From positions 1 through 64,000 of the forward strand of contig NZ_JAKGSD010000028.1 of NCBI RefSeq assembly GCF_021654135.1: a stretch of DNA of 64,000 nt, given 5' to 3'. How positions within the stretch are numbered: position 1 is the first letter of the stretch; every line of letters begins with the position of its first letter. The notes below the pieces were generated by a model. It had not been told where the DNA came from, did no database searches, and saw nothing but the letters and a program-made list of their open reading frames with translations. Both the position numbers and the translations under genes were made by a program. This DNA is from Amycolatopsis tucumanensis. GTDB lineage: Bacteria > Actinomycetota > Actinomycetes > Mycobacteriales > Pseudonocardiaceae. Below, one piece after another: positions 57,372 to 64,000 of the stretch.

Positions 57372-57444
57372 AGCCCCAATACGGAATCGAACCGTAGACC
57401 TTCTCCTTACCATGGAGACGCTCTGCCGACTGAGCTATTGGGGC
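57372..57444 (-). tRNA. tRNA-Thr (anticodon GGT)
   Basis: The 73-base minus-strand gene has acceptor arms GCCCCAA/TTGGGGC, D arm GCTCAGTCGGCAGAGC, anticodon stem TCTCC/GGAGA with loop ATGGTAA (anticodon GGT) and T arm TACGGTTCGATTCCGTA. No encoded CCA. It is the first of a two-tRNA unit before rpmG. Confidence 0.95.
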
Positions 57445-57450
57445 GAGTTC

Positions 57451-57485
57451 CAACGTCTGAACGTTGAAGCCTCGAAGAGATTACA
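57451..57485 (-). promoter_or_regulatory. Predicted tRNA-Thr promoter
   Basis: TGTAAT on the minus strand (57485-57480) is a good -10 about 36 bases before the tRNA. An inverted repeat CAACGT/ACGTTG (57451-57466) lies in the leader. No clear -35. Confidence 0.4.
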
Positions 57486-57521
57486 TCGTCCGCCGGAGAG
57501 GTCGCGCAGGGGGGGTCCCTT

Positions 57522-60146
57522 TTACGTCAGGAGCGTCAGCACCGTCTCCATCTTGCGCCCCACCGACCGGGCCGTCCGGGCCTGCAACCAGGCCTCCAGG
57601 CGGTCCTCGGCCAGCGGGCGAGAGATCAGGTAGCCCTGGGCGACGTCGCAGCCCATCGCCTCCAGCTGGTCCCGCGCGACGTCCTCCTCGACGCCCTCCG
57701 CGACGACCGCGAGGCCCAGCGAGTGGCCGAGCTCGACGATCGACCGGACGACCGCCAGGTCGCCGAGGTCCGTGCCCATGCCGAGGACGAAGCTCTTGTC
57801 GATCTTGACCTCGTCCACCGGCAGCTGCCGCAGGTAGGCCAGCGACGAGTAGCCGGTGCCGAAGTCGTCGACCGCCAGCACGATGCCGTGCGCGTGCAGC
57901 TCGCGCAGGATCGGCAGCGCCTTCTGCGGATCGGCCATCACGCCGGACTCGGTCAGCTCGAACGTGAGCAGCTCGGGCGGCACGTCGAACTTCCGCAGCG
58001 CCTCCACGACCTTCGCCGGGAAGTCCTCGTCGGCCAGGTTGCGCACCGACAGGTTGACCGCGACGGAGATCCGCAGCCCCTCGTCCATCCACTTGCGGAC
58101 CCGGATCAGGGACTGCTCCAGCACGAACCCGGTCAGCACGCCGACCAGGCCGGCGGCCTCGACCGCGGGCACGAACTCGTCCGGGTCGAGCCGGCCGAAC
58201 TCGGGGTGCTGCCAGCGCACCAGCGCCTCCACGCCGAGGACCTGCTTGCTCGGCAGCGACACCTTCGGCTGGTAGTGGACGCTGACCTGGCCCTCCTCGA
58301 TGGCCTGCCGGAACTGGGTGACCATCTGGAACCGGCGCAGGAAGATCTGGCCCATGCTGGGCACGTACCCGCGGACCTCCTCGCCGCCGCGGGTGGCCCG
58401 CACGGCGACGTCGGCCCGCTGCAGCAGCGCGTCCACGTCGCCCGGGTCGAGGGTGTCGTCGTCGGCCGTGGAGGCGTAGCCGACCATCGCGTTCGCCTCG
58501 ACCGTCAGCCGGTCGACCGGGTACGGCACGGACAGCTGCGAGCGCAGCCGCTCGGCCGCTTCGTGCACCCCCTGGCCACGCACGCCGGTGAGCAGCGCCG
58601 CGAACGACGCGCCCTCCAGGCGGGCCAGCGGCACGTCCGGGCCGAGCGCGTCACGCAGGCGGCGGCCGGCGGCGACCACCATCCGGTCCGCCCACGCGTA
58701 GCCCAGCGCGTCGCTGACCGCGGAGAACACGTCCAGGTCGATGCGCAGCACCGCGGCGTCGGCGGAGGCGCTGTGCTCGGCCAGCGGCTCGCGCGCGACC
58801 TGCCGGAAGCCGGGCCGGTTCAGCAGGCCGGTGAGCGGGTCGTGGTAGGCGTCGTGGCGCAGGGTGGCGAGCAGGCGGCGGTTGTCCAGCGCGGTCGCCA
58901 GGTGGCTGGCCATGGTGCCGAGCAGCTGGACGTCGTACTTGCCGAAGCCGCGCCAGCGGGACAGCCGGTCGTGCGCCTCGACCACGCCGAGCAACTGGTT
59001 CGCGCTGCGCAGCGGCACCACCAGCGCCTCCTGCGCGCCGCGGTTGAGCAGTCCGCCCGCGATGTCGCTGTTGGCCTCGGTGATGCGGAAGTGCCGCACG
59101 TGCGAGCCGGGCAGCCGCAGCATCGGGTCGTCGGCGGGCAGTTCGGCCGACGGCATCGGCTCCCCCGCGACGACCGCGCGCATGTCCGCGGTCGGCTCCA
59201 GGCGCAGCCGCAGCACCACGCGACCCGCGGAGAGCTGGTCCTTGATCCGCTCGGCGATGGTCTCCCACTCGCTGACGTTCACGCCTGCGGCGAGGTCGTC
59301 GGCGCCGCTGGCCGGGCGCGCGGCGGCCTGCTGGCCGGAGCGCGCGACCATCAGGCTGACGTCGGAGAGCGCTTCCATGTCCCGCTGCTCGCGCAGCAGG
59401 TCGGAGTAGGCCCAGTAGAGCGCGGACAGCCCGGCGAAGACGGCGAGCACCAGCGGCCACGCGTTGGCCGTGCCGGCGATCACCAGGTAGCCGCTCAGGC
59501 CGACCGAGGCGTTGACGAACCCGACGACCAGGATGCGGCCGGTGAGCCGCAGCGCGGTGCCGATCCGCATCCGGCGGCGCAGCACCCGGACGGCGGCCAG
59601 CGCCAGCAGCGTGCTGGTCAGCGGCGCGGTCAGGGTGCCGGCGAGGGCGGCAGGCCACGTCATCTCGGTGGTGCCCATGATCCGCTCGACCAGGCCGGCC
59701 ACGGCGAACGCGCTGGTGATCTCCAGCAGGAACGCGCCTGCGTTGTAGAGCACGCGCCCGGAGACGCGGCGGACCACGAGCGTGCTGATCCCGGCGACCA
59801 GGTGCGCCGCGAGCACCACTTCGAACGGCGCCACGAAGAAGCCGATGACCAGCGGGATCTCGGTGAACGAGATGGTCCAGGAGATGCCGGACCGGACGTC
59901 GACGTTGATGCCGAGCTGCTCGGCGAGCAGGAACGACAGGGCCAGCACCGGGCCGATCCACCACAGCTTCGCCGAGCCGTGGAACGGCAGCCACAGCGAC
60001 ACGGCGGCGGCGGTCAGCACGCCGACGGAGAACACGGTCAGCGTGTAGACCCGGAAGCGGCGCTCGTCCGCCCGCGCCTCGGCACCACCAGAACCGGCGG
60101 CTGCCGCCGGGATGGGGCCGTCGGGCCTGCCATCGGAGTCCGGCAT
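57522..60146 (-). CDS. Membrane protein with degenerate GGDEF and EAL domain
   Basis: Predicted cyclic-di-GMP phosphodiesterase of 874 residues (ATG at 60146 after AAGGAGG). Residues 30-255 hold seven to nine hydrophobic segments, about 290-425 is GAF-like, about 430-595 a GGDEF fold (DPLTGLLNR) whose active site reads LEGASF near 510-515 instead of GGDEF, so cyclase activity is unlikely. The EAL domain (about 610-855) keeps EALVRW, FELTES, DDFGTGYSS and KIDKSF, so hydrolysis of c-di-GMP is plausible. It precedes tRNA-Thr without a shared function. Confidence 0.88.
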   Translation of the reverse strand: MPDSDGRPDGPIPAAAAGSGGAEARADERRFRVYTLTVFSVGVLTAAAVSLWLPFHGSAKLWWIGPVLALSFLLAEQLGINVDVRSGISWTISFTEIPLVIGFFVAPFEVVLAAHLVAGISTLVVRRVSGRVLYNAGAFLLEITSAFAVAGLVERIMGTTEMTWPAALAGTLTAPLTSTLLALAAVRVLRRRMRIGTALRLTGRILVVGFVNASVGLSGYLVIAGTANAWPLVLAVFAGLSALYWAYSDLLREQRDMEALSDVSLMVARSGQQAAARPASGADDLAAGVNVSEWETIAERIKDQLSAGRVVLRLRLEPTADMRAVVAGEPMPSAELPADDPMLRLPGSHVRHFRITEANSDIAGGLLNRGAQEALVVPLRSANQLLGVVEAHDRLSRWRGFGKYDVQLLGTMASHLATALDNRRLLATLRHDAYHDPLTGLLNRPGFRQVAREPLAEHSASADAAVLRIDLDVFSAVSDALGYAWADRMVVAAGRRLRDALGPDVPLARLEGASFAALLTGVRGQGVHEAAERLRSQLSVPYPVDRLTVEANAMVGYASTADDDTLDPGDVDALLQRADVAVRATRGGEEVRGYVPSMGQIFLRRFQMVTQFRQAIEEGQVSVHYQPKVSLPSKQVLGVEALVRWQHPEFGRLDPDEFVPAVEAAGLVGVLTGFVLEQSLIRVRKWMDEGLRISVAVNLSVRNLADEDFPAKVVEALRKFDVPPELLTFELTESGVMADPQKALPILRELHAHGIVLAVDDFGTGYSSLAYLRQLPVDEVKIDKSFVLGMGTDLGDLAVVRSIVELGHSLGLAVVAEGVEEDVARDQLEAMGCDVAQGYLISRPLAEDRLEAWLQARTARSVGRKMETVLTLLT

Positions 60147-60641
60147 GCAACCTCCTTCCACCCATTCGCCCCAGCGCGCACGCCTGCACCCACTCGCGCA
60201 CGAGACGGTGATCTCGGTGCGAATGAGGGGATCACTGTACCCCGGAGGGCGTACTTCAGCCTCTTTCCGGCCGCCATGACATCACCCCATAGTTAACAAC
60301 GTGCCAACTACGGTGACCAGCGGAGACTTACGGGTGAGCGAGATCTTTCCGGCGATCGCTCCCGGTAGTCGGCGTTAAGCGTCACGCCCGGCTACGACGA
60401 GTTCCCCGCGAGCCGTCGCGCTGCACTCCTCCGCATTGATCGCGATTCAATCGAGATCGGGATTACCGGAAGCGATGACTGAGCGTGGTTTCCCCGGTTA
60501 CACCCGGGAAAACGTTCCCGGCAATGCGACGATCATCTCAGTCCCGGCACCTGGAACCGCTGCCGGACGTGCCCCGGTTTATTCCCGGAAGCCGTCCGCT
60601 CCAAGCGAACTACCTGCGGAAACAAACCCGGCCGCCAGAAA
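60147..60641. promoter_or_regulatory. Divergent region between the EAL gene and lon
   Basis: Non-coding stretch feeding both divergent genes. It contains a perfect CCGGGAA/TTCCCGG inverted repeat (60504-60521) with loop AACG and an imperfect TAGTT/AACTA repeat near 60290-60313. No promoter could be fixed with confidence. Confidence 0.4.
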
Positions 60642-60662
60642 GTTGAGCTAGGCAGACTCAAC
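60642..60662 (+). promoter_or_regulatory. HAIR-like HspR operator of lon
   Basis: GTTGAGC-N7-ACTCAAC at 60642-60662 matches the HspR inverted repeat CTTGAGT-N7-ACTCAAG at 11 of 14 arm positions, 18 bases before the lon start. In Streptomyces lon is under HspR control, so heat-shock repression is inferred here. Confidence 0.65.
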
Positions 60663-60680
60663 CAGGTAGGGAGCAACAAG

Positions 60681-63092
60681 ATGACCGACACCAGGCTCCT
60701 CCCCGTACTGCCCCTCGACGACGACGTCGTGCTGCCCGGCATGATCGTCCCGCTCGAGCTCGACGACGCCGAAACTCGCGCCGCGGTCGACTCCGCGCAG
60801 AGCGGAACGTCACGAGTGCCGAGCACGCCGTCGTTCCCGGGCATCCGGTCGCTGCCGTCCACGCAGGCCGAAGTCCTGATCGTCCCGCGGGTGCACGGGG
60901 AGTACGCCGAGCTGGGCGCCGTCGCGACCATCGAGCGCGTCGGCCGGATCCCCGGTGGCAAGGCCGCCGTCCTGCTGCGCGCCACCCGGCGCGCCCGCGT
61001 CGGCGAGAACGGCGACGGCCCCGGCGCCGCCCGCTGGGTGTACGCCGAGCCGGTCGCCGAAGTCGTCGGCGAGCAGGCGCGCGCGCTGGCCGCCGAGTAC
61101 AAGACCGTCGTGATCTCGATCCTCCAGCAGCGCGGCGGCTGGCAGATGATCGACGCGGTGCAGCAGGTCGAGAACCCGTCCGCGGTCGCCGACCTCGCGG
61201 GCAACTCGCCGTTCCTGAGCACCGACCAGAAGCTGGAGCTGCTGGCCACGCTCGACGTCGCGGCGCGGCTGGAGAAGGCGCTGGAGTGGAGCCGGGAGTA
61301 CCTGGCCGAGCTCGAGGTGACCGACACCATCCGCAAGGACGTCGCCGAGGGCATGGAGAAGCAGCAGAAGGAGTTCCTGCTGCGCCGCCAGCTGGAGGCG
61401 ATCCGCAAGGAGCTCGGTGAGCTCGACGGCACCGCCGACCAGGACGACTACCGCGCCCGCGTGGAGCAGGCCGACCTGCCCGAGCACGTCCGCACGGCCG
61501 CGCTGGCCGAGGTGGACAAGCTGGAGCGCACCTCCGACGCCTCGCCGGAGGGCGGCTGGATCCGCACCTGGCTGGACACCGTCCTGGAAATCCCCTGGAA
61601 CGACCGGACCACCGACGTCCACGACATCGCCGCGGCGCGAGCGGTGCTCGACGCCGACCACGCGGGCCTGGACGACGTGAAGGAACGCATCATCGAGTAC
61701 CTGGCCGTGCGCGCCCGTCGCGCCGAGACCGGCCAGGGGCAGGTGGGCGGCCGTCACTCCGGAGCCGTGCTGGCGCTGGTCGGCCCTCCCGGTGTGGGCA
61801 AGACCTCGCTCGGCGAGTCGGTCGCGAAGGCGATGGGCCGGAAGTTCGTCCGCGTCGCGCTCGGCGGTGTCCGGGACGAGGCGGAGATCCGCGGCCACCG
61901 GCGCACCTACGTCGGCGCGCTGCCCGGCCGCATCGTCCGCGCCATCAAGGAGGCCGGCTCGATGAACCCGGTCGTGCTGCTGGACGAGGTGGACAAGGTG
62001 GGCGCCGACTACCGCGGCGACCCGACCGCGGCGCTGCTGGAGGTCCTCGACCCCGAGCAGAACCACACGTTCCGCGACCACTACCTCGAGGTGGAGCTGG
62101 ACCTGTCGGACGTGGTGTTCCTCGCCACGGCCAACGCGCTGGAGACCATCCCCGGCCCGCTGCTGGACCGGATGGAGCTGGTGACGCTGGACGGCTACAC
62201 CGAGCACGAGAAGGTCGTCATCGGCCGCGACCACCTGCTGCCGCGTGAGCTGGAGCGGGCCGGCCTGGGCCGGGACGACGTGCGGTTCACCGACGCGGCG
62301 CTGAGCCGGATCGCCGCCGAGTACACCCGCGAGGCGGGCGTGCGCAACGCGAACCGGACCATCGCGAAGGTGCTGCGCAAGATCGCGACCAGGGTCGCGC
62401 TGGACGAGGCGACGCTGCCGGTGACCGTCGACGCGGCGGATCTGGAGGGCTACCTCGGCCGTCCGCGGCACCTGCCGGAGTCGGCGCTGCCCGCGTCGAC
62501 GCAGCGGACCGCGACCCCGGGCGTGGCGACCGGCCTGGCCGTCACGGGCGCGGGCGGGGACGTCCTCTACATCGAGGCGTCGCTGGCCGATCCCGAGTCG
62601 GGCAGCTCCGGGCTCACGGTCACCGGGCAGCTGGGTGACGTGATGAAGGAGTCGGTGCAGATCGCGCTGTCCTACCTGCGGTCCCGCGGCGCCGAGCTGG
62701 AACTCCCGGTTGGCGACCTGAAGGACCGGGGCGTGCACGTCCACGTCCCAGCGGGCGCGGTGCCGAAGGACGGCCCGAGCGCCGGGATCACGATGACCAC
62801 GGCGCTGGCGTCGCTGCTGTCCGGCCGCGTGGTGCGGTCCGACGTGGCGATGACCGGCGAGGTGTCGCTGACCGGCCGCGTCCTGCCGATCGGCGGGGTC
62901 AAGCAGAAGCTGCTGGCCGCGCACCGGGCCGGGATCAAGACCGTGATTATCCCGCAGCGCAACGAGCCGGACCTCGACGACGTCCCCGCGGACGTGCTGG
63001 CCCAGCTCGACGTGCACCCGGTGTCGAACGTCCGTGAGGTCCTCGACCTGGCGCTGGCGCCGGCCACCACCCCCGTGGCCCAGGCCGCCTGA
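60681..63092 (+). CDS. lon: ATP-dependent Lon protease
   Basis: Degrades damaged and short-lived proteins in the cytoplasm. The 803-residue product has the N-terminal substrate domain, an AAA+ module with Walker A GPPGVGKT (368-375) and Walker B VVLLDEVDK (431-439), and the protease domain with catalytic Ser700 in PKDGPSAGIT and Lys743 in GGVKQKLLAAHRAG. ATG at 60681 follows GGGAG. It is monocistronic, with a HAIR-like operator upstream and a terminator downstream. Confidence 0.97.
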   Translation: MTDTRLLPVLPLDDDVVLPGMIVPLELDDAETRAAVDSAQSGTSRVPSTPSFPGIRSLPSTQAEVLIVPRVHGEYAELGAVATIERVGRIPGGKAAVLLRATRRARVGENGDGPGAARWVYAEPVAEVVGEQARALAAEYKTVVISILQQRGGWQMIDAVQQVENPSAVADLAGNSPFLSTDQKLELLATLDVAARLEKALEWSREYLAELEVTDTIRKDVAEGMEKQQKEFLLRRQLEAIRKELGELDGTADQDDYRARVEQADLPEHVRTAALAEVDKLERTSDASPEGGWIRTWLDTVLEIPWNDRTTDVHDIAAARAVLDADHAGLDDVKERIIEYLAVRARRAETGQGQVGGRHSGAVLALVGPPGVGKTSLGESVAKAMGRKFVRVALGGVRDEAEIRGHRRTYVGALPGRIVRAIKEAGSMNPVVLLDEVDKVGADYRGDPTAALLEVLDPEQNHTFRDHYLEVELDLSDVVFLATANALETIPGPLLDRMELVTLDGYTEHEKVVIGRDHLLPRELERAGLGRDDVRFTDAALSRIAAEYTREAGVRNANRTIAKVLRKIATRVALDEATLPVTVDAADLEGYLGRPRHLPESALPASTQRTATPGVATGLAVTGAGGDVLYIEASLADPESGSSGLTVTGQLGDVMKESVQIALSYLRSRGAELELPVGDLKDRGVHVHVPAGAVPKDGPSAGITMTTALASLLSGRVVRSDVAMTGEVSLTGRVLPIGGVKQKLLAAHRAGIKTVIIPQRNEPDLDDVPADVLAQLDVHPVSNVREVLDLALAPATTPVAQAA

Positions 63093-63103
63093 CGCCCCCG
63101 AGC

Positions 63104-63140
63104 GGAGCCGCCCTCCCCTGCCCCCAGGGAGGGCGGCTCC
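63104..63140. terminator. Bidirectional terminator between lon and dedA
   Basis: GGAGCCGCCCTCCC (63104-63117) and GGGAGGGCGGCTCC (63127-63140) form a 14-pair stem with a nine-base loop, lying between convergent lon and the DedA gene. Confidence 0.85.
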
Positions 63141-63144
63141 GTGT

Positions 63145-63783
63145 TCACGTCCGGACGCGGTCACGCAGCCGGGTGATGACGAACACGGCGAGCGCGATCG
63201 CGACGGCGCCGATCACCGCGTACTGGAAGAAGCCGGCGTAGCGGTCCACCACGTGCCAGTTCGCGCCGAGCAGGTAGCCGGCGACGACGAAGATCGTGTT
63301 CCAGATCAAGCTGCCCAGCGTGGTGAGCACGAGGAACCGGCCGAACGGCATCCGCTCGATCCCGGCGGGCAGTGAGATCAGGCTGCGGAAGATCGGCACC
63401 ATCCGGCCGAAGAACACCGCCTTCGTGCCGTGCTTGGCGAACCACGCCTCGGTGCGGTCGAAGTCGGAGGCCTTGACCAGCGGGATGCGCAGCAGCAGCG
63501 CGCGGGTCCGGTCGCGGCCGAGCAGCGCGCCCAGCCAGTAGACGACGACGGCGCCGGCCACCGAGCCGAAGGTGGTCCAGGCCAGCGCTTCGAGCAGGCT
63601 GAACGTGCCCTGGCCCGCGGAGAACCCGGCGAGCGGCAGCACCAGCTCGCTCGGGATGGGCGGGAAGAGGTTGTCCAGGCCGACGATGATGGCCGCGCCC
63701 GGTCCGCCGAGCGATTCCATGAGCGAGACGGCCCAGCCGGCGAGTCCCCCGAGCGGTTCGGCCTGTGCGAGTTGGAGATCCAT
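63145..63783 (-). CDS. DedA/SNARE-associated family membrane protein
   Basis: The 212-residue product has four to five hydrophobic segments and the DedA signatures LDNLFPPIPSELVLPLAGF near 36-54, GALLGRDRTR and FFGRMVPIFRSLISLPAG near 124-141. DedA proteins are linked to undecaprenyl-phosphate or phospholipid translocation. ATG at 63783 gives MDLQLAQAEPL. It converges on lon and shares its terminator. Confidence 0.88.
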   Translation of the reverse strand: MDLQLAQAEPLGGLAGWAVSLMESLGGPGAAIIVGLDNLFPPIPSELVLPLAGFSAGQGTFSLLEALAWTTFGSVAGAVVVYWLGALLGRDRTRALLLRIPLVKASDFDRTEAWFAKHGTKAVFFGRMVPIFRSLISLPAGIERMPFGRFLVLTTLGSLIWNTIFVVAGYLLGANWHVVDRYAGFFQYAVIGAVAIALAVFVITRLRDRVRT

Positions 63784-63890
63784 ACTTCGAAGCTAGGTTT
63801 TCGGGCGGCGTCCAAACATGGGGCGCGGCACCCGATCATCCTGCGGAAAACCTCAGTACCGGCCTGCCGGAACCCCGCTAACCTCGGGTT

Positions 63891-64000
63891 GTGCCCACAG
63901 TGGACCTGCGCCGCGCGATGCGGGTGACGGCGGGGCTGGCGCTCGGCGCGCTGAGCGCCTTCGCCGAGGTGGCCTTCGTCGTCTTCGCGACCCTCGCCCT
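63891..64000 (+). CDS. Truncated membrane-protein gene at the window edge
   Basis: GTG at 63891 opens a frame to the window end, MPTVDLRRAMRVTAGLALGA then a second hydrophobic stretch (AFVVFATLA). TAACCT lies six bases upstream, a leaderless-type -10. Only 36 codons are visible; a sensor kinase or other membrane protein is possible but unprovable. Confidence 0.5.
   Translation, partial: MPTVDLRRAMRVTAGLALGALSAFAEVAFVVFATLA

Overview
The window looks like a chromosomal core segment of a high-GC actinomycete of the Pseudonocardiaceae, most likely Amycolatopsis or a close relative. This is inferred from about 70% GC with strong G/C bias at codon position 3, GTG and TTG starts, 1- or 4-base stop/start overlaps, the actinobacterial order nusG-rplK-rplA ... 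rplJ-rplL ... rpoB-rpoC ... rpsL-rpsG-fusA-tuf ... S10-spc-alpha, and actinobacterial hallmarks (short adenylate kinase, HadA/HadB, Mkl/Mce genes, EspC-like proteins, an HspR-type site before lon). No species name can be proved from the sequence alone.

Almost everything is transcribed leftward (minus strand), so the transcriptional order runs from high to low coordinates. From the right: a truncated membrane-protein gene and a DedA protein flank lon, which has a HAIR-like operator. Next come a membrane EAL protein with a degenerate GGDEF site, tRNA-Thr, tRNA-Met, rpmG, hadA-hadB, a mazEF-type toxin-antitoxin pair, a 161-base inverted-repeat element, a plus-strand SGNH hydrolase, a plus-strand aspartate aminotransferase and tRNA-Trp. 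Then follow secE-nusG, rplK (with a decayed copy of its own 3' end downstream), rplA, a plus-strand exported protein of unknown function, and rplJ-rplL with an L10-type leader.

From 47.2 to 35.8 kb a ten-gene operon encodes a complete Mce lipid importer: the ATPase Mkl/MceG, two YrbE permeases, MceA-F and two Mce-associated proteins. It sits between rplL and rpoB. RpoB and RpoC follow. RpoB carries Asn at the position equivalent to E. coli Ser531, a change tied to rifamycin resistance. A three-gene plus-strand cassette with type VII secretion features (YbaB-like, EspC-like, WXG-like) separates rpoC from rpsL-rpsG-fusA-tuf.

From 19.6 to 10 kb lie the S10 operon (rpsJ to rpsQ) and the spc operon (rplN to rplO). 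A polytopic Pro-rich protein and a LysE-family exporter sit between rplO and secY-adk-map. The alpha operon (infA-rpmJ-rpsM-rpsK-rpsD-rpoA-rplQ) and truA end the cluster. A 68-codon reading frame, stop/start-overlapped with rpsM and ending 19 bases before rpsK, is the best candidate for an overlooked gene in this conserved block.

Functionally the window combines the translation and transcription core with Sec export (SecE, SecY), N-terminal processing (Map) and a cell-envelope lipid uptake system. Accessory items (toxin-antitoxin, inverted repeat, EspC/WXG cassette, exported proteins of unknown role) occupy the joints between ancient operons. No CRISPR array, insertion sequence, prophage, rRNA or obvious biosynthetic cluster is visible.
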